The notes below the pieces were generated by a model. It saw only the letters and a list, made by a program, of their open reading frames with translations. It did no database searches and was not told the origin of the DNA. Shown here piece by piece: positions 17,256 through 26,030 of a stretch of DNA of 64,000 nucleotides; position 1 is the first letter of the stretch; each line of letters starts with the position of its first letter. The position numbers were made by a program, and so were the translations under genes. Origin of the DNA: Oceanobacillus sp. FSL K6-2867 (lineage in GTDB: Bacteria > Bacillota > Bacilli > Bacillales > Amphibacillaceae); the NCBI RefSeq assembly GCF_037963145.1, contig NZ_CP150144.1:1612001-1676000 (forward strand), given 5' to 3'.

Positions 17256-17394
17256 TTCTCCTTCCTCCATTTCATGACGAACCATTGCTACGTATCTTAG
17301 TTTACATGTATTTGGAAAAGAGAATCAAGTTGTAGCAGGTGATTGAAGCGAGTTATGATTATGGTTGACTTTAAACATTACTTTTTATATAATT

Positions 17395-17425
17395 ATAATT
17401 AATTAAATATATTTTAATTAATTAT
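17395..17425. promoter_or_regulatory. Inverted repeat before the MarR gene, likely operator
   Basis: Perfect 13-bp arms ATAATTAATTAAA with a 5-nt TATAT spacer, in the divergent gap between the AraC fusion gene and the MarR gene, about 43 bp before its GTG start. Typical in size for MarR sites, though wholly A/T. Confidence 0.5.
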
Positions 17426-17467
17426 ATCTGAATAACATATATTAGATACGCCCTAGGAGGGAAAAGT

Positions 17468-17899
17468 GTGAGTGAAAACCTATCATTAAAAGCTTATGTC
17501 GTATTAATGAAGGCATATAAATCGATTGAAGAAAGAATTAAGAAGGATATTAGCAGTCATGGGATGCGTACTTCTGATTTTGCTATTTTAGAAGCATTAT
17601 ACCACAAAGGCAAACAAACGATACGTCAAATTTCGGAAGCCGTTCTTATTAATACTGGGTCCATTACCTATGTTATCGATAAGCTTGAAAACAAAGAGCT
17701 GCTCGAACGCAGTAATTGCAAGGATGATCGTCGTGTTGTTTATATACAACTGACAGAACAGGGACGGCAGCTGATGGAAAATATTTTTCCAAAGCATCAA
17801 AAAGTAATCGAGGATTTATTTGATGGTATTTCCGAAGAAGAGAAAAAGACAATCATTCACGTCCTTAAAACAGTCGGCAAAAAAAGCGAAGAACAATAA
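17468..17899 (+). CDS. mhqR: MarR family regulator, MhqR-like
   Basis: 143-residue winged-helix repressor. The closest remembered relative is MhqR of Bacillus subtilis, the repressor of the methylhydroquinone/catechol stimulon: shared features are LKxYVxxMKA at the start, ALYHKGKQTIRQI, INTGSITYVIDKLE over the recognition helix and DDRRVVYIQLT on the wing. No conserved sensing cysteine of the YodB type is obvious. GTG start at 17468 with AGGAGGG upstream. It heads a rightward group with a flavin reductase and an MhqD-like hydrolase, and a CatE-like dioxygenase converges on it, which supports quinone control. Confidence 0.8.
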   Translation: MSENLSLKAYVVLMKAYKSIEERIKKDISSHGMRTSDFAILEALYHKGKQTIRQISEAVLINTGSITYVIDKLENKELLERSNCKDDRRVVYIQLTEQGRQLMENIFPKHQKVIEDLFDGISEEEKKTIIHVLKTVGKKSEEQ

Positions 17900-17944
17900 G
17901 ATCAGCAGCAATAATCCATTCCATTTAGTGAAGGAGGGAAGATT

Positions 17945-18553
17945 TTGCTTTCTTTTGATCCACAAAACAATTCAGAGCGAGATAATTATAAATTATTAAC
18001 CGGAACCATCATTCCACGACCAATTGCATTTGTAACAAGCTTAGCAAAGGATGGGACAATTAACGCCGCTCCATTCAGTTATTTTAACGTTGTTTCGTCT
18101 AATCCGCCAATGCTTTCTGTCTCCGTTCAGAGAAAAAATGGACAGATAAAGGATACCGCGCGGCATATCCAGGAGATAAAACAATTTGTCGTCCACATTG
18201 TCGATGAAGACAACGTCGAAGAGATAAATAAAACAGCTGCATCACTTCCAAAAGCAGAAAGCGAATTAGACCTTACGAACCTCACGCTTATTGATAGCGA
18301 AATGATTAATGTACCAGGAATCAAAGAGGCTAAGGTTCGATTTGAATGTATCCTAGAACGAGCACTTGAGTTAGGCGATGGTGAATCAATTAATACCGAC
18401 CTTTTAATCGGTAAAATCGTTCGATTTCATGTGGATGAGCATATTTATGAAGCGGGAAGAATTAATCACGATAAATTAAAAGCTGTAAGTCGTTTAGCAG
18501 GAAGTAATTACGCCAAAACCGGAGCATTATTTTCTCTAGAACGGCCGAAATAG
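17945..18553 (+). CDS. Flavin reductase-like FMN-binding protein
   Basis: 202 residues with the flavin reductase-like split-barrel fold: the N-terminal KLLTGTIIPRPIAFVTSL and NAAPFSYFNVVSSNPP segments bind FMN, and SRLAGSNYAKTG near the C-terminus is typical. Members reduce flavins or quinones or act as oxygenase partners. TTG start at 17945 behind GGAGGG. It lies 45 bp after mhqR and 14 bp before the hydrolase, so it is in the same operon and likely helps detoxify quinones (inference). Confidence 0.87.
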   Translation: MLSFDPQNNSERDNYKLLTGTIIPRPIAFVTSLAKDGTINAAPFSYFNVVSSNPPMLSVSVQRKNGQIKDTARHIQEIKQFVVHIVDEDNVEEINKTAASLPKAESELDLTNLTLIDSEMINVPGIKEAKVRFECILERALELGDGESINTDLLIGKIVRFHVDEHIYEAGRINHDKLKAVSRLAGSNYAKTGALFSLERPK

Positions 18554-18567
18554 GAGGAGTTCAAAAA

Positions 18568-19167
18568 ATGAAACATATTTTCAAAAAAGGAAGTAATCCT
18601 TCCAAACCGACCTTATTATTACTGCATGGAACTGGGGGAACGGAACAGGATTTGCTTCCGCTTGCTGAAATTATCGATAAAGAAGCCAATGTATTGAGTG
18701 TACGCGGAAATGTTCTTGAAAACGGAATGCCCCGCTTTTTCAGAAGACTTGCTGAAGGTGTTTTCGATGAAGAGGATCTTATTTTCCGTACGACAGAGCT
18801 AAATAAATTTTTAGATGAAGCGGCAGCGAAATATGAATTTGATCGCAATCATATTGTAGCGATTGGCTATTCAAATGGAGCAAACATTGCAGCAAGCTTA
18901 ATGTTCCATTACCAAGATGCTTTAAAAGCAGCGATTTTACATCATCCAATGGTTCCAAGAAGAGGCATCGACTTACCTGATCTTTCTGGTAAACAGGTGT
19001 TTATCGCCGCGGGAACAAATGACCCAATTTGCCCTTCACAAGAATCGGAAGAGCTCTATTCGTTATTAGACGCTGCCAGTGCCGATGTGAAATTGCATTG
19101 GGAAAATCACGGACATCAGCTAACAATGAACGAAGTAAAAGCAGCAGCCAGCTGGTATGGCAATTAA
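18568..19167 (+). CDS. mhqD: Phospholipase/carboxylesterase family hydrolase, MhqD-like
   Basis: 199-residue alpha/beta hydrolase. The nucleophile is S102 in IGYSNGA, the acid D152 in GTNDPICP and the base H183 in HGHQLT; the oxyanion loop is LLHGTGGTE near residue 19. Length and motifs match MhqD of the Bacillus quinone stimulon. It is the last gene of the mhqR operon, with AGGAGGAG upstream and a terminator four bases after the stop codon. The natural substrate of MhqD enzymes is not settled. Confidence 0.85.
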   Translation: MKHIFKKGSNPSKPTLLLLHGTGGTEQDLLPLAEIIDKEANVLSVRGNVLENGMPRFFRRLAEGVFDEEDLIFRTTELNKFLDEAAAKYEFDRNHIVAIGYSNGANIAASLMFHYQDALKAAILHHPMVPRRGIDLPDLSGKQVFIAAGTNDPICPSQESEELYSLLDAASADVKLHWENHGHQLTMNEVKAAASWYGN

Positions 19168-19171
19168 AAAG

Positions 19172-19208
19172 AAACACCGTTCACAGACTTATGTATGAAC
19201 GGTGTTTT
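19172..19208. terminator. Bidirectional terminator
   Basis: AAACACCGTTCA pairs with TGAACGGTGTTTT around a short loop, between the convergent mhqD-like and catE-like genes, with T-runs on both strands. Confidence 0.88.
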
Positions 19209-19219
19209 ATTAATTTTTT

Positions 19220-20086
19220 TCACGATCGAACGATTAATTTAATTTTATTACCTGATGGATCTTCCGTTATATAATCGTTCATTTCTTTTGTTATAGTAGC
19301 ACCTACGTTCTCTAATTGATTAATTGTTTCTTTCAGGTTAGAGTCATCTGGGAAAACAAGCGTATACCAATTAAGTCCAATACTGTTCACAGCTGGTCTA
19401 GGGGCTCCTACCCCACTCCATACATTTACTGCAACATGGTGATGATAGCCATTATGTGATGTGAAAAGCGCACCAGGATAGTTGGTAACTATATCAAATC
19501 CTAATCCATCAATATAAAATTCCCTTGCTTTCTCTAAATCATCAACATGCAGGTGAATATGCCCCATTACAGTATCTGCAGGCATTCCCTTCCATTCTTC
19601 CTTAAGCTCCGATAAAATTCCATCTCCATCCAGCGGATCTGTTCGCATCGTAACCTGTCCAGCTGTCCAGCTCCAGTCTGAAGCTGGTCGATCATGTGCG
19701 ATTTCTATACCATTTCCATCCGGATCTGAAAAATACAACGCCTCACTAACAACATGGTCAGCCGCACCAAAGCCTAGTCGGTCTGCTAAACCTGTGCCAA
19801 TAAAATGCTTTAGAAATGCAGCCAAATCCGCACGACTTGGAAGCAGGATGGCAAAATGATATAAGCCTGTTGTTCTTTGCTGCTTCGGAATCACATCCTT
19901 AGGCTGGTTGATTGTGATCAAAGCATTTTTTCCGTCTGCCGTTAAGACAGCTTTACGATCTGTCTGCTCCAGCACTTGAAAACCAAGGACACCTTTATAA
20001 AATAAAAGAGAATTTTCAAGGTCACGTACATTTATATCAACACTACCAATATGAATCGTTGGTGCTTCAAAAAATTTCTTCTCCAT
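19220..20086 (-). CDS. catE: Ring-cleaving dioxygenase, CatE-like (VOC superfamily)
   Basis: 288 residues in two tandem VOC modules (about 10-145 and 165-288). Metal and substrate residues appear in GLYHFAILLP, SDPDGNGIE, MGHIHLHVDD and GYHHHVAVN. This is the pattern of CatE, the catechol-2,3-dioxygenase of Bacillus induced by catechol and quinones. The ATG at 20086 is preceded by AGGTGGG at seven bases; a GTG at 20098 is part of that site. It converges on the mhqR operon, with an AT-rich upstream region that may be a repressor site. Confidence 0.88.
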   Translation of the reverse strand: MEKKFFEAPTIHIGSVDINVRDLENSLLFYKGVLGFQVLEQTDRKAVLTADGKNALITINQPKDVIPKQQRTTGLYHFAILLPSRADLAAFLKHFIGTGLADRLGFGAADHVVSEALYFSDPDGNGIEIAHDRPASDWSWTAGQVTMRTDPLDGDGILSELKEEWKGMPADTVMGHIHLHVDDLEKAREFYIDGLGFDIVTNYPGALFTSHNGYHHHVAVNVWSGVGAPRPAVNSIGLNWYTLVFPDDSNLKETINQLENVGATITKEMNDYITEDPSGNKIKLIVRS

Positions 20087-20221
20087 TTGATTTCCCACCT
20101 CTTATAAATTAGGTTAACATATAACTAATTATAACTTTGTTACTTTATGTAATTATAATATCGTTTATTCATTTCTCTGTCAAGGCATCCAGGAAGACAG
20201 TATCACGCGGATTACCCAATA

Positions 20222-20255
20222 AAAAAAGGATCGAGCATCATCACTCAATCCTTTC
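20222..20255 (-). terminator. Terminator of the nik operon
   Basis: Minus-strand stem AAAGGAT-T-GAG with CTC-G-ATCCTTT followed by seven T, 15 bp after the nikE stop. Confidence 0.8.
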
Positions 20256-20269
20256 CATTTTCTTTCTCG

Positions 20270-20878
20270 TTATTCATCACTTGTACTTAACGTAATCACC
20301 CGATCACAAAGTCTTTCAATCAGCTTTTCTTCATGGCTGATAACAATAACACCCATATTTCGTTTCTTCGCTATTTCTAAAACAGCATGCCAGATTTGTG
20401 CTTGGGTAATTGCATCCAGCATCGTTGTCATCTCATCAGCAATCAGAAAGCGTGTTTTCGGCCCTAATGCACGTACTACACAAAAACGCTGCAGTTCTCC
20501 ACCGGACAGTTCATTCGGCCATCGCATCAGCCATTCCTTTTCAATACCGAATGCATCTAGTAAAGCCTGTTCTGGCTCCCAGCCTTCGCGCAGACTTTTT
20601 TTCATTTTCCAGCGCGGATTTATTGCTTTTTCCGGATGCTGGAACACGAGCTGTACTGGATGATATCCTTTTTTCTGTAATGGCAAGCGACCAAGGATAA
20701 CATCCCCTTCAATCGGCTTCTCAAATCCTGCTAATATACGAGCAAAGGTGGTTTTTCCTTGCCCGCTTGGCCCGACGATCCCTACAATCTCGCCGGGATT
20801 TATCGTGAAATTCACACCGCGAAATAGCCAATTCCCATTTCCATATCGAAATCCTACATTCTTCGCCTCAAGTTGCAT
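20270..20878 (-). CDS. nikE: Nickel/peptide-type ABC transporter ATPase (NikE-like)
   Basis: 202-residue ATPase, short for this family. Walker A GPSGQGKTT, signature LSGGELQRF, Walker B FLIADEMT and the H-loop VISHE are present. It lacks the C-terminal peptide-transporter extension found in its partner. It overlaps the NikD-like gene by 11 bp. It would energise metal import with the second ATPase; specificity is taken from NikR at the head of the operon. Confidence 0.8.
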   Translation of the reverse strand: MQLEAKNVGFRYGNGNWLFRGVNFTINPGEIVGIVGPSGQGKTTFARILAGFEKPIEGDVILGRLPLQKKGYHPVQLVFQHPEKAINPRWKMKKSLREGWEPEQALLDAFGIEKEWLMRWPNELSGGELQRFCVVRALGPKTRFLIADEMTTMLDAITQAQIWHAVLEIAKKRNMGVIVISHEEKLIERLCDRVITLSTSDE

Positions 20879-21791
20879 GGATACACCTCACCGTCCCACC
20901 TCTTAATTCTCTCATCTCTGGACGGTCCTTTCCGCAGGCAGCCGTTGCCCACGGACAGCGCGGTTCGAATAAACACCCTGAAGGCAAGGCACTTGCATGT
21001 GGCTGCGAGCCTTTAATCGGAATGAAATCATTTTGGGGTAATGCTCGCCATAATGCTTTACTGTATGGATGCCGTAATGCTTCTCCTTTTCCAGTAAAGT
21101 CATCAACAGAAGCAATCTCAACCGTTGTACCGGCATAAAAGACTGCAATTTCATCTGCAATGGTTAAAGCCGAATCAATATCATGAGTAATCAGCATAAC
21201 AGCACAGCCACTATCTGCTAATTCCCGAAAATTCCCAAGCGCTTCTTTCATTACAGCAGGATCAAGTCCAGGGGTTGGCTCATCCGCAATAATGACCTTG
21301 GCACCGCTGACTATAGCAGTGGCTAATAATGTTCGCCTCGCCATTCCACCGGAGAGCTGAAATGGATACATTCCAGCCACCTCAGGTTTTAATTGATAAC
21401 GTTCGAACACCTTCTTTTGTGCTTCTTCTGGATTTCCAGTTCTTGCAGCAGTACGCACCTGCTTTCCTACCTTCATAAGTGGATCCAAATAGTTAACCGA
21501 TTGTGGAACAAGTGCAATCTCTTTCCCTCTTAATGCGATTTTCCGAGCATGTGTCAGCTCTTCGCCTTCATATAACATCGATCCACTGATTCTTGCATTG
21601 CTTGGAAGCACACCTAATATCGCATGCGCAAGCAGGCTTTTCCCTGAACCACTCGCGCCGACAACGGCAAGGATTTTTCCCGCTTCTAGTGAAACATTCA
21701 GATCGGAAATAACCTGGAGATTCTTTTGTTTCATTCCAGTTGTATATTGTTTGAACGAAACGGATAAATTTTTTACTTCGAGAATAGACAT
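20868..21791 (-). CDS. nikD: Nickel/peptide-type ABC transporter ATPase (NikD-like)
   Basis: 307 residues: Walker A GASGSGKSL, signature LSGGMARR, Walker B VIIADEPTPGLD, H-loop LITHD, then the C-terminal extension typical of Opp/Nik ATPases with a cysteine-rich tail (CLFEPRCPWA...C...C). These extensions often carry an iron-sulfur cluster or structural metal. GGAG seven bases before ATG 21791. It lies 28 bp after the NikC-like permease gene. Confidence 0.82.
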   Translation of the reverse strand: MSILEVKNLSVSFKQYTTGMKQKNLQVISDLNVSLEAGKILAVVGASGSGKSLLAHAILGVLPSNARISGSMLYEGEELTHARKIALRGKEIALVPQSVNYLDPLMKVGKQVRTAARTGNPEEAQKKVFERYQLKPEVAGMYPFQLSGGMARRTLLATAIVSGAKVIIADEPTPGLDPAVMKEALGNFRELADSGCAVMLITHDIDSALTIADEIAVFYAGTTVEIASVDDFTGKGEALRHPYSKALWRALPQNDFIPIKGSQPHASALPSGCLFEPRCPWATAACGKDRPEMRELRGGTVRCIHAT

Positions 21792-21819
21792 TCGTTAACT
21801 CCACTTCCTTTAAACACTT

Positions 21820-22674
21820 TTACTCTTGGGCTCTTGTCGGATCGAGCATCATTCTTAAATATTCTCCAATTTGGTCAAACGTCCTTACAACAATTAACAA
21901 ACAAAGCCCTGGGAAGAAAGCAAGCCACCACATTCCAGATGATAAGTACTTCATCGATTCGGACAAAATAATTCCGATTGCTGGCTCATGCGGGGAAAGG
22001 CCTAACCCTAAAAATGTAACAGCTGCTTCATGCAAAATAACGTGTGGAAATAGCAGCATAAAACCAATTAAAATTTGTGGGGTTATATGCGGTAAAATAT
22101 GATGCAATGCGATCCACCAACGCGGTCTTCCCATCTGTTTCGACATTTGAACGTATTCTGCTGAACGAACCTGAAGCACCTCCGCCCGAACAACCCGGGC
22201 AAGGCTTGGCCAATGTGTCAGCATCAATCCAACTACAATCCCCTTAAAGCCTCCACCTAATGTAAAGACAATTAATATCAGTGTGACTAAATGCGGCACA
22301 CTCAAGAAAAGATCAATGATCCAAGAAATTATGCGATCCGCTATTTTCCCAAGCGATGCTGCAGCTACACCCAGGACAAGGGCAATCAGCGCACTGCCTG
22401 CCGCACCTAATAAACCAACCCCGATACTGAGTGAAAGCCCCATAATTGTCCGACTAAACATATCTCTTCCCAGCCAATCAGTGCCAAATAAATGGTCAAG
22501 TGATGGAGGAGCATTTCGCTCATTCAGATTAGTCACTATCCTTCCTTCATCCATAAATAGTCCACCTAAAACAACACTAATCAAAAATAGAAATGCAATC
22601 ACAATTATAATAAGCATCCGTCTCCTTTGATTAAGGAGTGGTTGTCTATTTTTTCTTTCTGGAGTAGAAAGCAT
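21820..22674 (-). CDS. nikC: ABC transporter permease (NikC-like)
   Basis: 284-residue permease of the DppC/NikC type. An N-terminal helix precedes the OppC leader-like region LFGTDWLGRDMFSR, followed by five helices and the coupling motif EVLQVRSAEYVQMSKQMG. It forms the inner-membrane channel with the NikB-like subunit. Its start overlaps the end of nikB by 29 bp, with GGGGG nine bases upstream. Confidence 0.85.
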   Translation of the reverse strand: MLSTPERKNRQPLLNQRRRMLIIIVIAFLFLISVVLGGLFMDEGRIVTNLNERNAPPSLDHLFGTDWLGRDMFSRTIMGLSLSIGVGLLGAAGSALIALVLGVAAASLGKIADRIISWIIDLFLSVPHLVTLILIVFTLGGGFKGIVVGLMLTHWPSLARVVRAEVLQVRSAEYVQMSKQMGRPRWWIALHHILPHITPQILIGFMLLFPHVILHEAAVTFLGLGLSPHEPAIGIILSESMKYLSSGMWWLAFFPGLCLLIVVRTFDQIGEYLRMMLDPTRAQE

Positions 22675-23659
22675 AACGTTTGCCCCCTCTCATCCTAGGA
22701 TCAAGCACTAAATAAATAAGATCCGCAATCAGATTTCCAATGAAAACAAATACCGTACTAAAAATAACAAGCCCTAATAGAAGGGGAACATCTCCCCTGA
22801 CACCAGCCTCAACAGTTGCCTGCCCTAAACCAGGGTAAGAAAAAACCTGCTCTGCTAGTACAGCGCCACCGAATAACTCACTAAACGCGGCGAATTGCAA
22901 GGTAATCGCCGGTAAAGCTACATTACGGAGTCCATGCCGCCAAAAAAGTACAAACCCACCCTCACCTCTTGCACGAGCAAATAAAACATAATCACTTTGA
23001 AGGACATCAATCATTTTTTGACGTGTATGGAGGGCTACATTCGCCACTCCAAGAATACTTAATGTTAATGCAGGGAGAATGAGGTGTTTAATCCGATCAA
23101 GTAATGTGACGTTCTCAGCAAGCACACCGGCAGGCACACCCATACCAACCGGGAACCATTTCAGCCATACAGCAAAAACAATCAACACAAGTAACCCCAT
23201 CCAGAATGTTGGTGTGGAGGCTAGTGTGTAACAGTAACCTTTTATAATGCGGTCAAGCCAAGTACCTTTTTTCATTGCGGCAACAACACCGAGAACAAAC
23301 CCAATAATCCCTGATAGCACCCAAGCTGTTAGCATCAGTGCAAGGGAATTGACAAATCGCTCCCCAATAATATCAGCGACAGGACGTCGGTAAATCATTG
23401 ATGTACCTAAATCACCTGAAAGAATTGCAGATCCCCAGTTTAAAAATTGCACACCGACTGGTTGATCAAGCCCCCAGTATGCTGCTATTTTGGCACGTTG
23501 TTCAGGACCTACGTTTAGCATATCTGCTCCAATATAAGCTTGAATCGGATCAATCGGAGAGTTTTTAATTAATAAAAAGGAAATAAAACAAATGGCTACT
23601 AATAACGTAGCCATTCGTATCCCTTTCATTAGAAGAAAAAAGCTTATCTTTTTAATCAT
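22646..23659 (-). CDS. nikB: ABC transporter permease (NikB-like)
   Basis: 337-residue permease of the DppB/NikB type: N-terminal helix, the conserved NSPIDPIQAYIG segment, six helices and the coupling loop DVLQSDYVLFARARGEG. ATG 23659 is preceded by AAAAGGTG at eight bases; a GTG at 23668 is part of that site. The ribosome site lies directly beside one end of a palindromic repeat that separates this gene from the binding-protein gene. Confidence 0.85.
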   Translation of the reverse strand: MIKKISFFLLMKGIRMATLLVAICFISFLLIKNSPIDPIQAYIGADMLNVGPEQRAKIAAYWGLDQPVGVQFLNWGSAILSGDLGTSMIYRRPVADIIGERFVNSLALMLTAWVLSGIIGFVLGVVAAMKKGTWLDRIIKGYCYTLASTPTFWMGLLVLIVFAVWLKWFPVGMGVPAGVLAENVTLLDRIKHLILPALTLSILGVANVALHTRQKMIDVLQSDYVLFARARGEGGFVLFWRHGLRNVALPAITLQFAAFSELFGGAVLAEQVFSYPGLGQATVEAGVRGDVPLLLGLVIFSTVFVFIGNLIADLIYLVLDPRMRGGKRYAFYSRKKK

Positions 23660-23676
23660 TTCAAACACACCTTTTA

Positions 23677-23846
23677 GAGGTTGCTCAAAAAGTCCGGTAA
23701 AAATGACACATCGAGAACATGGAATCTTCGACTAACTACCGACACGTCCTGTGTCGAACGTCGAAGTCACCATATCGTGTGGAAGCCCGATACTCAAAGC
23801 TTCACCGCCTCGAACTTCTCGGTCTTTTTATCCTCCTTTTTAAACA
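23677..23846 (-). repeat. Dispersed palindromic repeat, copy 2, inside the nik operon
   Basis: Reverse-orientation match to 1271-1439. Its ends are imperfect inverted repeats (TCAAAAAGTCCGGTAAAAA against TTTAAAAAGGAGGATAAAAA), and the centre folds as CTTCGAC...GTCGAAG with GACAC...GTGTC inside. It fills the gap between the substrate-binding gene and the permease genes, so the transcript must pass through a large hairpin. Confidence 0.88.
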
Positions 23847-23852
23847 TAACTT

Positions 23853-25466
23853 TTAGTTGCTCCATTTCCAATCAGCAATATTATCGGTCGCCGGCCATCC
23901 ATGACCATGGACGTGAATACGCTGCTCACCAATATCCAAATTATCTTTTACTAGGTATAAGTGGTCAATATTTACTAACCAAGCCCACGCAGCATCACCT
24001 TGTGCACTTACGCCAGTTTCGCCATCCCATTGTGCTTTTTTCCAAAATTCGATTGCCTCTTCTTCACTAGAAGCTGCAAGCGCCTGTTCAAAATAAGCAT
24101 CCACGGTTTCATTCCCATAATAGCCAGTATTGTAATAGTCGATCCCTACATTATCGCTGCCATAGATATTATACATTTCATGCGGGTCATGACTTCCCCA
24201 GCCCATTAATACAGCACTTGAATACATATGCTGGCCAATAACATCCCAGCTTCCACCCTCGACATTAATTTTAATTCCAAGCGGCTCCATCATATCAGCA
24301 ACGGCTATTGCAAGGGATTGCCGTATTGCATCACTTGCTAAGTAATAAAGGGAGAATTCAGCTTTTAAGCCGTCCTTTTCTAAAATTCCGTCACCATCTG
24401 TATCTTCCCAACCAGCTTCTTGTAATAGGGTTCGTGCGCGGTCCATATCACCGTCTTCTATAACAGTGTCTGGATTCCACCACGGCAGACCATCAACAGA
24501 TGTATATGCAGGAGTTCCATATCCTTCTAACACGCCATCCACTAAGGCTTGGCGATCCACTGCAATATTTATTGCCTGACGAATTGCTACATCAGCTGTG
24601 ACATCATTACCAATTGGTAAACCGTCCTCTGTAACTTCTCCTGACTCTACAAACGGAAAGACAATTCCACGATTATCTACTGTCTCCACTGACTCCAGCT
24701 TCATACCAGGCACCTCTTGGTTGCTAAATGCTGCTGGTATGTACGCCATATCCACCTCACCTGCTTGGGCAGCAGCAAAGGAAGCGTCCTCACTTAAGAA
24801 TAAAAAGGCAATCCTTTTAAAATAAGGTTGTGTATCGTAATATTCAGGATTTGCCTCAACAATCAATTGCTGCCCTTTATCCCACTGCACAAGCTGGAAT
24901 GGTCCTGAACCTATCGGGTTTTCAGCATAGTCCTCTGTATAGGCATGCTTTGGTACAATCCCTGTTGCTACAAGAGCATTAACGAATGTTGATTGCGGTT
25001 GTTTTAACGTGAACTTCACAGTATAGTCGTCCACCGTTTCTACCTTCTCTATGTTGTTAAGATCTACCACAGATCCATTACCCATCGCTGTTTCAAATGT
25101 AAACACAACATCTTCAGCAGTTAAAGGCTCTCCATCTGAAAATGTCACATCATCACGTAATTTTACGGTCCAAACTTCACCATCAACTTCATAATCAGTA
25201 GCCAGATCATTTACAATCTGCAAATCATCATCTCTTTTTAAGAGCGTGCTTTGAAATAACGGAGAACCGTAGCGTCCCCACCCTGTTGTTGGGTCAAATC
25301 CAGTTTCCGGCTCTGATCCAAGTGCTAATACAAGCTCATCTTTATTTTCCTCATTTTTGTTTGTTTCATCGTCTGCTTGATCTGATTCCGATTGTGTACA
25401 GCCTGCTAATAAGATAGTAAAAATAAGCATGGTCAATAAACCAGATCCAATAATTTTTCTATTCAT
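23853..25466 (-). CDS. nikA: ABC transporter substrate-binding lipoprotein (NikA-like)
   Basis: 537-residue family-5 solute-binding protein with a lipoprotein signal ending LLAGC (C23) and an acidic linker. The domain carries EVWTVKLRDDVTFSDGEPL and the usual IGSGPFQLV motif. The C-terminal part has a histidine-rich piece, RIHVHGHGW, that could contribute to metal or metal-chelate binding (inference). It lies 34 bp after nikR and before the repeat. Peptide or nickel-chelate specificity cannot be separated by motif alone; the regulator favours nickel. Confidence 0.82.
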   Translation of the reverse strand: MNRKIIGSGLLTMLIFTILLAGCTQSESDQADDETNKNEENKDELVLALGSEPETGFDPTTGWGRYGSPLFQSTLLKRDDDLQIVNDLATDYEVDGEVWTVKLRDDVTFSDGEPLTAEDVVFTFETAMGNGSVVDLNNIEKVETVDDYTVKFTLKQPQSTFVNALVATGIVPKHAYTEDYAENPIGSGPFQLVQWDKGQQLIVEANPEYYDTQPYFKRIAFLFLSEDASFAAAQAGEVDMAYIPAAFSNQEVPGMKLESVETVDNRGIVFPFVESGEVTEDGLPIGNDVTADVAIRQAINIAVDRQALVDGVLEGYGTPAYTSVDGLPWWNPDTVIEDGDMDRARTLLQEAGWEDTDGDGILEKDGLKAEFSLYYLASDAIRQSLAIAVADMMEPLGIKINVEGGSWDVIGQHMYSSAVLMGWGSHDPHEMYNIYGSDNVGIDYYNTGYYGNETVDAYFEQALAASSEEEAIEFWKKAQWDGETGVSAQGDAAWAWLVNIDHLYLVKDNLDIGEQRIHVHGHGWPATDNIADWKWSN

Positions 25467-25500
25467 TCACACCACTCCATATATATTTTTTAGTTCAAAA

Positions 25501-25920
25501 TTAGATTCGCTCAACAGGTGCTAAGGTAAACTTACCGTAGTCAACGCCCTTTATACTTGTTAACTGATTGCTCAGCAGCTGGATGTCTTTTGCTTTTCCT
25601 TTTACAATAATCAGCTCTAAACAGCTTGCTTGATTCAGATGAAAATGTGTTGTAGCAAGGATATTATCATGCATACGATGCTGGATTTTTGTAAGCTCGT
25701 CCACTAAATTTCGCTGATGATGGTTGTAAAATAAAAGAACACTTCCTGCAACAATTTGCTCATCCTGCTCCCACGAATGCTGTGTTAATGCATCTCGCAC
25801 CAGATCACGAACTGCTTCTGATCGGTTTTCATAACCTTTTTGATTTACTAAGTCATCAAATTTTCGAAGCAAATGTCCTTCCATTGATACACTAAACCGT
25901 TTTAATGCTGAATCGTCCAT
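25501..25920 (-). CDS. nikR: Nickel-responsive regulator NikR
   Basis: 139-residue ribbon-helix-helix repressor with a C-terminal ACT-like metal domain. RHH residues KRFSVSMEGHLLRKFDDLV (7-25) are followed by the high-affinity nickel ligands H81 (QHRMHD), H92 and H94 (THFH) and C100 (ASC), the same set as in Escherichia coli NikR. AAGGAGG precedes ATG 25920. It is the first gene of the nik operon. NikR is uncommon in Bacillaceae, which often have other nickel regulators. The gap upstream contains GTAACAC repeats resembling NikR half-sites. Confidence 0.93.
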   Translation of the reverse strand: MDDSALKRFSVSMEGHLLRKFDDLVNQKGYENRSEAVRDLVRDALTQHSWEQDEQIVAGSVLLFYNHHQRNLVDELTKIQHRMHDNILATTHFHLNQASCLELIIVKGKAKDIQLLSNQLTSIKGVDYGKFTLAPVERI

Positions 25921-25978
25921 GATTTCCTCCTTAACTAATCACCTTTATTACCTCAATTTAAATAATTGCTCTTATTCT

Positions 25979-26030
25979 ATTGTATTGCTTGCAAAAACGT
26001 CAGTAACACGAATTGTTGATTATGTAACAC
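25979..26030 (-). promoter_or_regulatory. Candidate nikR promoter with NikR-like half-sites
   Basis: A -10 box TACAAT (minus strand, 25979-25984) overlaps GTATTGC-N14-GTAACAC (25982-26009), a weak inverted pair; a second GTAACAC is at 26024-26030, 21 bp further. GTGTTAC-N13/14-GTAACAC is a NikR motif described for Desulfovibrio (established knowledge as recalled). A similar 21-bp-spaced pair GTGTTAT/GTGTTAC occurs at 26160-26187. Confidence 0.4.
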
